DNA from: Oopsacas minuta
Lineage: Eukaryota > Porifera > Hexactinellida > Lyssacinosida > Leucopsacidae
NCBI GenBank assembly: GCA_024704765.1
Contig: JAKMXF010000309.1
Span: forward strand, 186,001 to 250,000
Length of the DNA stretch: 64,000 nucleotides
Direction: 5' to 3'
Positions 10,514-22,092 of this stretch are shown here, one piece after another (positions within the stretch are counted from its first letter, which is position 1; each line of letters opens with the position of its first letter). Under the pieces are notes generated by a model, which was not told where the DNA came from, ran no database searches, and saw only the letters and a program-made list of their open reading frames with translations. A program made the position numbers and the translations under genes.

Positions 10514-11743
10514 TCAAAATATCTGTAGACAGTTCTTATCATTATGACACACTACTATAACTCTATTCTGATTGTCTACTGTAACTGCTACTGGATTGCT
10601 AGACACAGGAATCTTGTGAACTAACTTGAATTCAGGGTTGAATATAGAAATAGCGTTAGAAGAAAAATCTGCAATCAGAATGAAGTCAGAATTGTCAATA
10701 AAGAAAGAAAATGGATTAAGGACTTGATTTCCATTTCCTCGAGAAATAACACTCTTCTGGAGTATGAGGTTACGATTGAAAAGATGGATACAAGGATTTG
10801 ATTCATCTAACACGTAAATGTATTCTTTAGAGTGTTTTACATTTAGAGGATGCTTGAGTGTATTTGTACCGAATTCAGTTTTGTAACACAAGTCTTTGGT
10901 AAGTATTTGTACACGATTGTTATTACGGTCACAGATATAAATATCTTCATTTGAATCATCAATTGTTAGACCTCGAGGATGGTAAAATTGAAGTTCTCCA
11001 TTTCCCTGTTTACCAACTTTGGAGATGAACTTTCCATCCAGGTTATAGTTCAGGATACAGTGTGGTTGAGAAATAAGAACTCTATTTCCATAAATAGATA
11101 AACAGTTCGGGTGTTTCATCGCTCCTTCACCTGTACTATCTCTGAATTTGAATAAATACTTAGCAGTACTGTCAAATACCTTAATACAGTTATTCCATGT
11201 ATCTGCTATATAAATATTTCCTGTTTTGTTATCTACAGTAACACCCCATAGATAGTTAAGTTGTTCATTTCCGCTTCCTATGGTACAAACACTCATTAGA
11301 GGTTGTTTCTTGTTTGTATAATCAATTCCGCTTCTCACCAACTTCCCAAACTTCTTTACTTCATCTAACAATTTGTTGTTTTCACAAGTGAAACTAACCA
11401 TTCTAGGTTGTTCAGGAAACTCAATTGATTCAATTTCTGTGTCTAATCGAGTAATCAAATCTTCATGAACACATTTTATAGGAGAAGTGAGTATCTCATT
11501 TTGATGGAAATATTTCAATTTTTCTATAGCAATCTTCTTTTCATTCAGCTTTGTCAATTCACTTTTATAAGACCGATAACAATCCACAATTGTATCTAAG
11601 TCTCTTAACAATTTACTCTCTCTTTCCTTTAGACAGTCGATTAACTCTAAGAATGTACTTTTAATCTTCTCTCTCACTCGATTTACTTCTAACTCGTAGT
11701 TATCTTCTCCAGGTTGTGGTAATATAAGATTAGCTGTAGCCAT
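10514..11743 (-). CDS. Coiled-coil NHL-repeat protein (TRIM-NHL-like without RING)
   Basis: A 409-residue intronless protein. I chose the ATG at 11743 (MATANL) because a paralogue at 34049-35008 begins MATANP. About residues 20-140 form a charged helical coiled coil (VREKIKSTF, then KERESKLLRDLD). About residues 150-409 hold NHL repeats, each with the form W-G-V-T-V-D-x-x-x-G-N-I-Y-I-A-D-x-x-N-N-x-I-K-V-F, predicting a six-bladed propeller. The architecture matches the C-terminal part of TRIM-NHL proteins with the RING and B-boxes missing, so E3 ligase activity is not predicted. NHL propellers bind RNA or protein; the partner here is unknown. Confidence 0.85.
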   Translation of the reverse strand: MATANLILPQPGEDNYELEVNRVREKIKSTFLELIDCLKERESKLLRDLDTIVDCYRSYKSELTKLNEKKIAIEKLKYFHQNEILTSPIKCVHEDLITRLDTEIESIEFPEQPRMVSFTCENNKLLDEVKKFGKLVRSGIDYTNKKQPLMSVCTIGSGNEQLNYLWGVTVDNKTGNIYIADTWNNCIKVFDSTAKYLFKFRDSTGEGAMKHPNCLSIYGNRVLISQPHCILNYNLDGKFISKVGKQGNGELQFYHPRGLTIDDSNEDIYICDRNNNRVQILTKDLCYKTEFGTNTLKHPLNVKHSKEYIYVLDESNPCIHLFNRNLILQKSVISRGNGNQVLNPFSFFIDNSDFILIADFSSNAISIFNPEFKLVHKIPVSSNPVAVTVDNQNRVIVVCHNDKNCLQIF

Positions 11744-12421
11744 TATTATTGCTATACAATTCATATTATTCAAATGCATATAAGATCATACAAGGAATCA
11801 AATCACACACAACTAGACATATCAGAGAGAAAATGCAACTAACCAAATACAGCCGGGAAATGTGTGATTTTATGACCACAAAAAGAACTACAATCCAGTT
11901 TTTGGTGCGGGGATTAGTTAAAAAGAGCAGTAAATTTTAATGTTCCTTTTCTTATGACTGTAACACTTCGGCAGTGATCGGTTAAGGATTCTAATTGTAA
12001 TATTTTATGTACGTAATTGCCAGGGAAAAATCCATATACAAGTACAGTAGACCCTCTCTAATCCGAACATTGTTAATACTTTGGGTGATATAATATTTGT
12101 TACATCCCATTAATTGTGGAAGTGAAACTGATCAAGAAAATTCATGTTCACTGCGCTGTATGATTGTGCTTACTGCAAGGATATCGTTATTATTTCAACA
12201 TTTTCACAATATCATTCAGTTAAAATAGTTCCTCTTATAACAATGCCGCGTAAATTCAACTCTCCGTCCACGTACCGAACTATCCGCGTACCGAATTGTC
12301 CATCCCTACAAAAATATATGATTCATCGGCCGAAAATGTATACGCATATGAATAATAAATATACACAAACTGTTTTGACTAATAAAATGGTAAATATAAA
12401 CAATCACACAAAACATACAAA
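11744..12421. other. Intergenic with a pogo-type MITE fragment
   Basis: At about 12043-12070 the sequence ACAGTAGACCCTCTCTAATC is typical of a pogo/Tigger terminal repeat, but no clear matching end is found, so it is a fragment. The rest is AT-rich and without a supported gene. Confidence 0.45.
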
Positions 12422-13276
12422 TCAATCATTTTCATCAGCCCATGTGGAAAGACAATGATATATATATGGGATGATGCAAGAAGCTAAAATAAGAATAATG
12501 GGTAAACTAACTAACAACAACAATAATACAGCTAAAAGTATAATTATAACATGAGGAATAATACAAATAGTTGAGTAATAGAATATTAGCATTGCGACTA
12601 TACGTAGGTAACCAGAATTGCGTAGATCCCAGTGTTTACGTGGTGGATGAGGTCTCTGCTCTATTAACCGTACAAACCAATTCGAACGTGTGGGTAGCCG
12701 ATAATAAGCATCATCATCGTCATTACGGTTACGACCACCTCCTGGATATGATAAATCCTCATCAGCTGCTTCGGTTGGACGGATTATATGGTCACCGGAT
12801 ATGTGTGGGAGATCCTTCAATGCAGTTTGGTAGTGCAAAACCTCGTCATATGAAGGAGGATTTAAAATCGAATGAATGTCTAGAGCCTCAGGGGTTAACT
12901 CGCTCCGATCAAATATAGGAGGTACATCTTTAAAGTGGATGTCTTTCGCGGAATAAACCGCATCAAATAGCGACGCGTATGTTTGTGTGGGAGATTTCGC
13001 GATTTGGAAATGTCCAGGTGAAATTTGAATAATCACAATCTTCCTCAAATCATCTTTATTATATTTAACAAAGATGTAAAAATGGTGTTGAGTGTATATA
13101 GAGTTTGTTACGAGAAAACAAGTATGTAACGGCGTATTAGCTAATATTCTATTTGATACGTCCGGAGAAAGATCATGAAAGAACCATTTCTCATTTATAC
13201 TGAGTAGACTCAAACTACGAGATGAAATCGTCACGTTTTGCGGTTCATTTTCAGACAATAATTGGAATTCTGCCAT
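12422..13276 (-). CDS. SH2-like protein with C-terminal membrane anchor
   Basis: A 284-residue intronless protein. Residues 31-112 read like an SH2 domain: W31-F-F-H opens the domain, FLVT (54-57) sits at the FLVR strand, HFYIFVKY follows as the central strand, and FDAVYSA fits the final helix and strand. The key arginine of FLVR is threonine, so canonical phosphotyrosine binding is doubtful. A PPSY motif at 140-143 could recruit WW-domain proteins such as NEDD4-type ligases. An acidic asparagine-rich linker follows, then a long hydrophobic region (about 225-275) that could form one or two membrane passes, and the protein ends with a few polar residues. A degenerate SH2 domain on a tail anchor is unusual. 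The SH2 assignment is by pattern and should be tested by profile search. Confidence 0.62.
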   Translation of the reverse strand: MAEFQLLSENEPQNVTISSRSLSLLSINEKWFFHDLSPDVSNRILANTPLHTCFLVTNSIYTQHHFYIFVKYNKDDLRKIVIIQISPGHFQIAKSPTQTYASLFDAVYSAKDIHFKDVPPIFDRSELTPEALDIHSILNPPSYDEVLHYQTALKDLPHISGDHIIRPTEAADEDLSYPGGGRNRNDDDDAYYRLPTRSNWFVRLIEQRPHPPRKHWDLRNSGYLRIVAMLIFYYSTICIIPHVIIILLAVLLLLLVSLPIILILASCIIPYIYHCLSTWADEND

Positions 13277-13894
13277 CTGTTTGAATCCCGAGTATAACGA
13301 AAATATATTAGAATAAATATTATTATTATAAATGGTGATTTAAATATTTTGAGGTAGTATCTAGCTAGGCTGTAGTCCACGGACGACAACAGGGGGTAAA
13401 ATTGGTATAGGGGCCCACGAGTGAAATAGTTCGGGACCGCTGGGTAACATTATAATGAAAGAACGTTTTCACACATTTTATCACATTTCCAGGTAAAACA
13501 ACTAGAAAAATATCGGTTCGAAAGGCTTTGGGAAAATCTCAAAGTTTATACTTTGATTCAAACAATTATTTAGATTTCTAAAATCCAATAAAATTCTAAG
13601 ATCCGTGCACCCTCTGGACTATACTGTGCTGATCTCAGAGATTCTAAATTATCAAAATATATGTAAATTTCTAGTACATATGCAATAACGTAATACATAT
13701 CATGCGTGGGTGAAAAGACAACCTTTAGATTCTACACAAGATCACACATAAATTGCCACATATTAATATAGTATATGTAAATACGGGGAGAAAGTGTTAT
13801 TAAACAAAGTCAAGTATATCTTACTCAACTTTAGTAAATGTGTCACAATTCAAGCATCAAAAATATACAAAAAAGTTGTGTTAAAATTCGCTTA
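13277..13894. other. Intergenic, no gene seen
   Basis: AT-rich. A patch at about 13370-13440 (GTCCACGGACGACAACAGGG) resembles the interior of the hAT-type MITE at 51623-51743, so an old copy of that family may lie here. Confidence 0.4.
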
Positions 13895-16800
13895 TCACCG
13901 ATCCTTATGACTAGGATAATGGGACTTTGTTTGTTTTGTGTGTGATTTCATTGTTCGTAGGTAAGCTTGTTTCGTTTCTAGTTGTGTGTCAAGACGTGCT
14001 AATGATGCGAGGACTTTGTTCTCCTCGATGGAGAGTTCAGAGTGTTGTGGTTCTCGCGGCAGTTCACTCCATGCTACGAAATCAGAATTTGAAGTTTTAG
14101 GAGCTAAAGAATTGTTGGATTGATAAAAGGCGTATTATTGAAATTAATAAACATCACACCCTCGCTAATCCGAAAAGTAGAACTGTTTCAATTGCAAAAT
14201 AATGTTTTCAGATTAGTGAAATGCATTGAAACAATACTATAGGATCTAGGAGTACATTCTTTCGACAGTTGTACGGGGCATTAGGCGTTCGTCGATCACC
14301 AACTCATGATCCCGATCCTTGCACCAAAAAGGATCGTGAATGATCGTTTTTTCGATCACTTTTCTGAAATTTATAAGCATCTCGGATGATCTCCTATATG
14401 TAGATGCACTATTACGTGGCGGTGCGACCGTCCGTCCTTCCGCGCTGCCCTGCGAAATCTATCAGTCTCGATTGCCACGTCAAAATGGGTACATTTTCGT
14501 AGATATACATTTTTGGATCTAGATTCTCAAATTTCAAATACTGTCAGCCTGAAACGATCGAAAATATGATCGAAAAATTTTCGGGAAAACATGATCGCGA
14601 TCTTCCATTTGTTCCTAATCCCATACAAATGAACCTCCACAAACAGAGTATGTTACACTGTACTTATAATGGATTCTCATTATAGTGCGAAATTTAACAC
14701 TTACAAGGTCTTGCATCAAACTTACCAATTGTGACTCGATTAATCTTGGGATGTCGTTTAGTTAGCATTCTATCTGGTTTATATGTATGAGTTACTGTAT
14801 CAGAATTATCATATTTTTTCGCAGTTACTGCATTATTACTTTTGCGTAAATTTTCGCGAATTTGGCTCCATATTAGGTGTATATCCACGTCAGTTGGTGT
14901 TGTGTCTAGTGATAATTCTACTTCCTGCTGTTGTAAGTTGGGTTTACGTAAAGCGATTGGGTTGTTGGTTGAAGTGAGTGATTTTGTTTCTCCAATGATT
15001 GACAGAGAATTGAGATTATTTCCTAGAATCATAGATAAGTAAATCAGTAAATGACAAAATCTTCCTATTAGGAACTTGTTTCGTAGACATTTAGCCAGGA
15101 TTATAACTAACATTCGTCATAAAAATCGGAAAAAATACTGTACAAGTTGGCAAGTATGAATATCCCACCTTTGCTGGGCGTAGAAACTCTATAAGGGAAG
15201 GTACCATGCGGATACAATGCTGATACAGGAATATAGTTAGAAAGATTCATGTATTCTGCTCCTGCAAATCTAACTCTCCTCTTAGAACGGACTGAGTGAG
15301 ATGTAGTACGAGATTTTGATGTTTTCAGTATACCAACTAGTTTTATTGGAGATTCTAAGGGAGATGATAAACATTCAAAAAACGAAGAATTACGAACTAT
15401 AAATTGTGCAAACTTTATCTTTTTGAAAAATTTTTACCAGAAATGTGTGGAAATGTGATTAATGGCCAAAAGGTGTGAAATTGTCCTATCTATAAAATGC
15501 AAGGCCCAAAGTTCAAATCTCCATCCCAAAATGTACATATGTGCCAATTTTCATACTAATCAGACTGCGAAATTTCGCACGATCACTAGACGGAAGTAGA
15601 CTTCACACATCGTCTATGCCAATAGGGCTAGGACACCACCATATATAGAAATTTCTCAAATCAACGGTAACTTAGTTTGTATAATATCGCACTACGTTAT
15701 AACTTAATTATTAAAAAGTCCTGAATTACATTGTAAATTGCCCAATGAACTCTCAATTAATATCATGCAATCTGTAAGGATATTTCCCAAACTTGATTAT
15801 AACATGACGTCGTATCTATAATATCAATTTCTGGATATACCTTCAACCTCTTTAGCTTGTAAATCAATATCTTGTGTTGTAACTGTTACACAATCTTGTT
15901 TCTTATATCCATCTGCTAATCCAACCCAATCCCACCTATAATTATTATTTTTAAGATCTTTTGAATTATCTGTTTTACGCGAGGGAGGTTGTGGAAGATT
16001 TTCTTGTAGAGAGGGGACTAAGTCAGGAAGAGGGGGTGTTGGGATTCGAGGTTCTTCTAATGAATCTTGTAAGTCAACCGCACATTCAACTGAATAAAAT
16101 AAGTATCAAAGTTTAGCAAATTAAATGGGATTTGGATGGGAGATTTTCAGCAAATGTTTACGGAAATTCTAGACAATTTGCAGGAATTTCAAAGCAATTC
16201 GCATACTGAAAATACATTATTGCTGAAGTCTAATGTTCTAAAATAATCATCGTTATTATGCATGAAAATGCTGAGATTTAATGGATAATACGTAAAAGAA
16301 TATCTTTAGTAAGATATATGATGTAATGAATGTTCAAACTCCATGGAAATGAATGGGAATTACAAATAGAGTTCAATTTTAGGTAATTTGAGTTTATTAT
16401 AAGTATAGGGAAAAGGGAAAAGCAAGAAATGGTACAGTTTAACCCACACAAATGGGGTCCCAGGAAGCCGAGAATGCTATCCTGTTTCGCCATCTCTGCC
16501 AAATTCCCCGTTTGTGGAGGTGACACTGTCTTGCTAATTAGCTACTACTAGTTGTCAGCTCCTATAAAATGGTTAGCAATTTCTCATCGAATTCCCCAAG
16601 ATATAATTTTGATAAAATGTCGAAGTAGTTTCCAATACACGTAATTCCAAATGAATTTCGGTAAAGAGCTTAACTATAACTTACTATTTTCAAATGTAGG
16701 AGATAGCGGAGGAGAATTAGAGCTTGTACTATCAGATTCCACAGAAATAACTCGAATAATATCATTCGTACTAATCTCATTATTAACTAAACAGCTGTTA

Positions 16801-19800
16801 CCAGGGTCTAATGAATCGGATACCATTATGCTATTACTAGCGGGTAATGGTTCATTAGGTAGCTTATGCATTAATGGTGTAGTATTGGGTTGTATTATTG
16901 ATGAGGGTAGAGTGATTATGTCTGGGTTTGGTTCAGGAGAATGTGAGATCCATGTATTGTGTGTAGTTGGTGGATCTGGAAATGATACAAGTTAATTGTC
17001 TGGAAATCTACATACCGGGTATAGAAGTCTAAATTGTACAAATATGGTCCTGGACTGTCATAATCTTAATCGGCTATACCATATTCCATCAAATAAATTA
17101 GCGGTCTCTTGAGCTTAGAAGCACAAAATCAGTTAATTCGAAATTTCTAATAAATACTGTATTACCAGCTGCTAGAAAAACGATCCAAGAGTGTGATATC
17201 GTCACCCTCAAGAAGAAGATTTTTGTTCAAATGCAGGCCACGCTTGAGCATGCAAAAAATTGGATAATTAGTTTCCCAAAATATTTTCGTTTACTTTTAA
17301 TTGAAAAAATATTTTAACGAAAACACGCTCACGAAAATTTTAATGAGCGCACGGACGCTTAATCAGAGTAATACAATAGTATTATTACTTTGAAAGTCAA
17401 GGCCATCAAAACCTATTCGATATTCGGATCAAAAGATTTCCCCACCAAAAGTGCTTTACCTTTGTTTGGTGTAATATTCAGTTGATGTACTGTTTTCGAA
17501 AGTTTGTATTCAGAGAATAGTTTCGCAGGTTCATTGTATGTATAACTACTTGGATATTTATTAGATTTCGCAGAAAATGGAGTTGTAGACATCTGTTTAG
17601 TAAACCGTTCTATATCCAAATTCGGTTGTTTCAATTCCTCTATCAATTGCTCTAATGCTGAACTCATAGAATTGCGATTTTCATCGCCTTTCTCATTCTC
17701 ATCAGGATATGATTCACCAGGAGGATCTATAGCTAATAGGATACGGCCTTGTCCTAAAGTCTGAGGGGAGCTACGCTTTAACGTGTTAAGGTTAGGCTCT
17801 GAATCAGATGAAGTTACTTTAGAATTTGGAGAAGGTAGACTAAAGATAAAGGAAGATAAATACAGCCAACTCGCGTTATATCGAAGCTCAAGGAACCGCG
17901 ATAACTACTTCGGTATAAACGGATATTCTGATATACCGCGTTCGATGTAACGGGAGTCTACTGCAATTACGTTAAGTAGACCTCGCTAATCGGAACAGGT
18001 CCCAAATGTTAAACCTTTGGAAATTTGGAAACATTTCAAATGGCCTAATAATATCAAACTCTACTGCTGACAAATACATAATACAGTACAACCTCGATTA
18101 TTCAGACGCTTTTGACAGGTCTCAACCAGTCCAGATAATCAAAGTTGCACTGTACAATATTACACATGTGACAGCCTTTTCACCTTTGTACAACTCTCGA
18201 AACAATGTACTCACTCCTAGTTCCTATAGTATTGTTTCAATGCATTTCCACTAATCTGAACGAATTATTACGCAATAGGAGCAGTGCCGTTCGGATTAGC
18301 GAGGGTGGATTGCATTACTACAGTCAAATTTAACTGTCTCATTACGTATTAACTTTAGTCTACTGCAAATATTATAATATGTAAGAATCATTGAAAAGTG
18401 GATATTACATCATATTTATTATCACCAAAATTTCATTATTGAGGAATTAGACAAAATGGGCAATATTGTGGTCACATAATAAATATAATTATATTATATT
18501 ACAAAATATCCAAATATTTTCGGGGGATTTTGTAGCCAAAACAGTAAAATTGTTAGAAATTCAGAAAGGTATGCTCAGTTCAATAGTGACACCGATTCAG
18601 TTATAGGCTTATAGCCATCGGTTAATCGCGTCACAACACCTCCAAAAGCGATTAATCGGGTCAAACAGGTTTGGCTCCGAATGAACTCGAGTACCAGACG
18701 TATTCTCCCCCAATTAATATACCTAGAGACGTCATTTCCTCAAACAACAGACCTCAATGGTCACCTTTACTGTACTGTATTAATTATGCTTGCAAATAAA
18801 AGATAGTAACAATTAAAGTTTTGAAATTTAATGCATTTCTTGATAAAAATGAAAATTTAAATTACATTACTTATTAATCGATCAGTCTAACCGTCAAATC
18901 TGCATTATGTGTAACTATATGGATTTTACCATATATGGTATTCTTCAAAGGAATACAAATCTTGCATAAGAGAAAAGATACAATATAAGGCAATATCAGG
19001 CTGAGTCCTGCGAATAGAAATGTGAACATTGTCGAATACTCAATGACGTGATCTACTATCTTCAAGATTTGAAAAAGTTCACTTCTTAATGGAGCTGTTT
19101 TATGGCAAATATCGAATATTATCAACTTGAAAAGAATCGAGAAATGTCCAATGACTTCAGTGTATAAGAATAACGCGAAAATGGAATAAATCAAAAGGGA
19201 TAATTTTGTAAAATTTTGCAACATTTTTAACTGTCTCTGATATTTACCGTCTTGACTACCACGTGAATCACGTAAATGGTTTGTATGTTGTTTCAAAGAT
19301 TTGTAGAGGAGGTATAGCAGATAAATTACATAAATAAACGTCACAATTAGCGTACTCAAAAGAATGAGATACGCTACATAAAATGTAACACGAATTAGCA
19401 GAAGGATTGTAAAGAAGGGAATTAAGGAAAAGAGACTAATCAGAACTTTTGTGTAACAGAAACGAATTTCTTTCCCTTTTGAAGCGTAATACTGTATTAA
19501 ATAGTGTAGCAATGCAACCAGCATTATGAGGAAAATAAATGCAGAAATAGATGAGAGAGAAACCAGCAATCCAGTGTAAGGGAAATTGAAATAGAATCGT
19601 GGAGTTATCACATCAAATGAACACGATTCGTTATGGTATGTTAAATTACGTATATCAGCGTATAATATTATAAAACCGCGTTCAAATAGACCACAAAGTA
19701 AAGTAAAGAATTCCATTAATGAGATTATTAATAGTAAAATACATTTTACCATCAATACGTAGATATCTGTAATTCTCGTCAAAGCATTTGGATTCACATT

Positions 19801-21384
19801 TCCTTGATTCAATCTCAATTTATAACTCCGGTATGTAGTACGAAGTGTCAGAAAAATATAGAAAATCAGACTCAAATTCAAAGCAAAAAGGGAAATGATG
19901 ACAAATCCAGTTAAAATATCGAGAATTATCTCTACTGAATGAGGAAATTGTAATCCGCCAATATTTGTATAAGAAAGACCCATTTTATATCTATTTGATT
20001 TGGTTTGATTTGATAGAATAACATATTCAAATACACATTTTATAGTAGGAAATTAGCGGTGATTATAATTATCTAATCATGCAACGTTATGTAGGGAAAA
20101 CTTCAAAATAATTCCCTGATTCTTATCATTTGATAATATAAAGATGTAATAAAGGTCAAAGTTTTAACCTTAGTATTAGAATTAGTGTATAAGGAAATAC
20201 ATTATGATTATTTCAATGAAAATAGCTTAAGAACATTGATTTAGATATTATATAGTTCAGAGAATGGTTATGGCTTATGAAATATAAATGTATATATCAG
20301 GTGTGATATGCTTTTAAGATTATTGAGCAATATTTGTCGAACCCTACAATCTGTAGGGAAAGAGTTAGCAAATTGTCCTAAGGTGTTTTTGAAATTTCAC
20401 ATGCGGTGTTTGATGACATTAATCATAATTGGGGGACCAGACCTCCCCTCTAAGGTACCCCCGGATCATACTCATGGTCCGCCTTGGTTACAAATCCCGA
20501 TTTATGGCTGACAATATGCACAGATATACTCTTCAGTACGAATAAAATTGGGTCCATAATGTTCACAGAAAACAAACCAATATCAGAATTCATATGCTAC
20601 ATTGTACCTATTTTGAGATTGAAATGAACTTGCTCGTTTAACGTTAACAACAGCTTTATCTTGTTTGTTGATGTTTGAAGAAGCAAGATTAGGTTTCCCA
20701 GACTTCGAACTCTTTTTATCTAAACAAAAACAGGAAATTAATGTCGTTTCGGGAGCTTAAAACGTTCTTAAATGTTAATATTTAATAGTTTGATTGTTTG
20801 TTTGTTTGTTTGTTTGTTGTATATTTAAATTATATTTGAGAAGATACACTGTAAATTGTACCACGATATTGTAATTACCAATAATTATTAATAGACAACA
20901 ATAATGATTATAAATTAAAGTATTTTTCCCCGTAGGAAGAATGAATACAAGTATTATTAACAAAAAGTTGAATAACATTGCAATACTGTAATCTAGTAGG
21001 ATGGTAGTCAGCAACATTAACTGATTTAAAATATTCAGAATATAAGAGCTGGAAATCGCTGAAGTTCAGTATTTTCTATAATCATTACTTACTAAATATA
21101 GATTTATCTGTAATTAGCAGAATATTGTCTCAAAATTTTTATTGCTAATTTTCAATAAAATACTATGAAAATATGATATTCCATATGATATAGTGGAAAT
21201 ATTAAATGGGATCATTCCATATATATTCCAAATATCCCATCGGTCCTTTTGGTTGGTAACTAGGAGCGTAAATATTTATTTTTAGGAAAAAAATTACCTA
21301 GGAGGGAGTCTAAACTGGTTGCTTTCGTTCCCACCGAATATTTAGATATTTCAATCAACGGATGTATAGTTTCAATTAAGAATT
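13895..21384 (-). CDS. Spliced gene of unknown function with RVxF motif (5' end not found)
   Basis: Eight minus-strand exons join in phase: 21384-21298, 20719-20608, 17839-17460, 16975-16685, 16089-15841, 15396-15169, 15022-14726 and 14103-13895 (stop). Every junction is GT-AG and all but one are phase 1. About 617 codons are visible; the start lies further upstream or is unidentified. The product is largely Ser/Pro/Asn-rich and looks disordered. Exon 17839-17460 contains a short helical stretch (ALEQLIEELKQ). Exon 15396-15169 carries KRRVRFAG, which fits the RVxF docking motif for protein phosphatase 1. The last exon ends in a helix (ENKVLASLARLDTQLE). I do not recognise the family; a PP1-binding scaffold or centrosomal protein is speculation. 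The intron 20607-17840 contains an intronless membrane-protein gene on the same strand and several MITEs. Confidence 0.68.
14395..14560. repeat. Copy of the approximately 200-bp dispersed repeat, opposite orientation
   Basis: Read on the minus strand, GATAGATTTCGCAGGGCAGC and GCGCGGAAGGACGGACG match CTAGATTTCGCATGGCCGCG and GCGCGGACGGACG of the copy near 59715. It lies in the last intron of the spliced gene and is inverted relative to the copies in other introns. Confidence 0.6.
15440..15650. repeat. Copy of the approximately 200-bp dispersed repeat inside an intron
   Basis: The segment runs from GTGGAAATGTGATTAATGGC to ATCGTCTATGCCAATAGGGC. It shares the order of blocks with 59575-59785: GTGTGAAA and TGATTAAT, then CCAATTTTCAT, then TTTCGCA, then ACATCGTC. 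It lies between exons 16089-15841 and 15396-15169. Confidence 0.7.
16425..16533. repeat. MITE remnant, second family (ends ACCTCCACAAA)
   Basis: The right end reads GTTTGTGGAGGTGACACTGT and the left end is a weaker ACAGTTTAACCCACACAAATG. The same end type occurs at 57858-58002, about 29550-29650 and about 61850-61935. It lies in an intron of the spliced gene. Confidence 0.55.
17863..17963. repeat. MITE of the CAGTCAACTC family, TA-flanked on the left
   Basis: The left end CAGCCAACTCGCGTTATATC is preceded by TA. The right end reads TTCGATGTAACGGGAGTCTA followed by CTG, the inverse of the family terminus. It is about 100 bp long and lies in the large intron just upstream of exon 17839-17460. 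Confidence 0.7.
17976..18313. repeat. Nested MITEs: outer copy split by an inner 69-bp copy
   Basis: The outer ends are GTAGACCTCGCTAATCGGAA on the left and TTCGGATTAGCGAGGGTGGA on the right, which are reverse complements apart from small changes. Within it, 18084-18152 is a second, very short element whose ends CAGTACAACCTCGATTATTC and GATAATCAAAGTTGCACTG are imperfect inverse copies, flanked by TA on both sides. Both are pogo/Tigger-like in terminal sequence. They lie in the large intron. Confidence 0.72.
18874..19983 (-). CDS. Multipass membrane protein, GPCR-like, family unknown
   Basis: A 369-residue intronless protein with seven or eight hydrophobic segments: about residues 20-47, 75-103, 133-162, 176-203, 205-228, 255-285 and 313-345. 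An N-glycosylation sequon (NES) lies in the second predicted external loop. The third inner loop (about 229-252) is basic and polar, as in many receptors. I find no DRY, NPxxY or other class-defining motif, so assignment to a GPCR class is not supported. The gene lies wholly inside an intron of the spliced gene 13895-21384, on the same strand, and has its own ATG. Confidence 0.72.
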   Translation of the reverse strand: MGLSYTNIGGLQFPHSVEIILDILTGFVIISLFALNLSLIFYIFLTLRTTYRSYKLRLNQGNVNPNALTRITDIYVLMVKCILLLIISLMEFFTLLCGLFERGFIILYADIRNLTYHNESCSFDVITPRFYFNFPYTGLLVSLSSISAFIFLIMLVALLHYLIQYYASKGKEIRFCYTKVLISLFSLIPFFTILLLIRVTFYVAYLILLSTLIVTFIYVIYLLYLLYKSLKQHTNHLRDSRGSQDGKYQRQLKMLQNFTKLSLLIYSIFALFLYTEVIGHFSILFKLIIFDICHKTAPLRSELFQILKIVDHVIEYSTMFTFLFAGLSLILPYIVSFLLCKICIPLKNTIYGKIHIVTHNADLTVRLID

Positions 21385-22092
21385 CTGAAAGTAAAGATTA
21401 TCCAATTGCATGGCAAAAGCAAGAAGGCCAGTCTTGTGTAGGTGTGTGTGTGTGTGTCACATGATTAGGATGTCCATGTGATAAGTATACTATACATAAA
21501 TATGCTCACAGCATGTGATTATCTAGGAGCGTAAGGTACTCCTTGGACGTATGATTTGTGGCCAAAATATATAAGGAAAGTTGAAAATTAGCTTATTCCC
21601 TATATCGCAACATTAATCAACTGATTTATGAGTATGGAAATTTGGCAGGATGAACAGGAGCATGATCTCATGAATTTTTATATTCTTTGGCTGTCTGATA
21701 TTGAATTCCAACCAGCCCAATTTGTTGTGAACATATATCCTAAGTGGCAGGAGGTAAGTCACTGACTTAAGGTGTAACCTGTACGTACGTATGCTAGCAA
21801 ACTGAAATATATGTAATTCATAATCAAAATTAAGACATTCGTATATATTGCGTTGTCGCAAAATCTTTTGAAAGTATAAAAATGGTACAAAAACACGTAA
21901 ATTAAAAAAACACCAAACAAAAAATATTTTCCCTGAAAAGTGTCTAAACAGATGGTATTGTGTTGATATTTACAAATTTCCTTACTTTTGTTGTTGTTGT
22001 TGACATGTAACCGATGTGACATACATATATTATAATAATATAATCATTGCATCATATCTTTTTAAACATTATTAATTCAAACAAATCAAATT
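21385..22092. other. Intergenic or 5' intronic sequence, no firm exon
   Basis: The 5' exons of the spliced gene should lie here or beyond. A minus-strand frame at about 21740-21610 follows a plausible acceptor but I could not find a matching donor. A short GTGTGTGTGT run is at 21438-21457 and a TTGTTGTTGTTG run at about 21988-22001. Confidence 0.35.

Noticed and set aside
14694-15113. 139-codon minus-strand frame as a stand-alone gene
   Set aside because: Only part of it (15022-14726) is an exon, with a clear acceptor and a GTAAGT donor that join in phase to neighbours; the rest is intronic read-through.
16651-16995. 114-codon plus-strand frame
   Set aside because: The minus strand here is an exon with both splice sites and matching phases; the plus frame is its shadow.
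22030-22092. SECIS downstream of the CxxU-less SelW-like gene
   Set aside because: An ATGATG occurs on the minus strand but no paired TGA strand with stems was found, and there is no Sec codon to serve.
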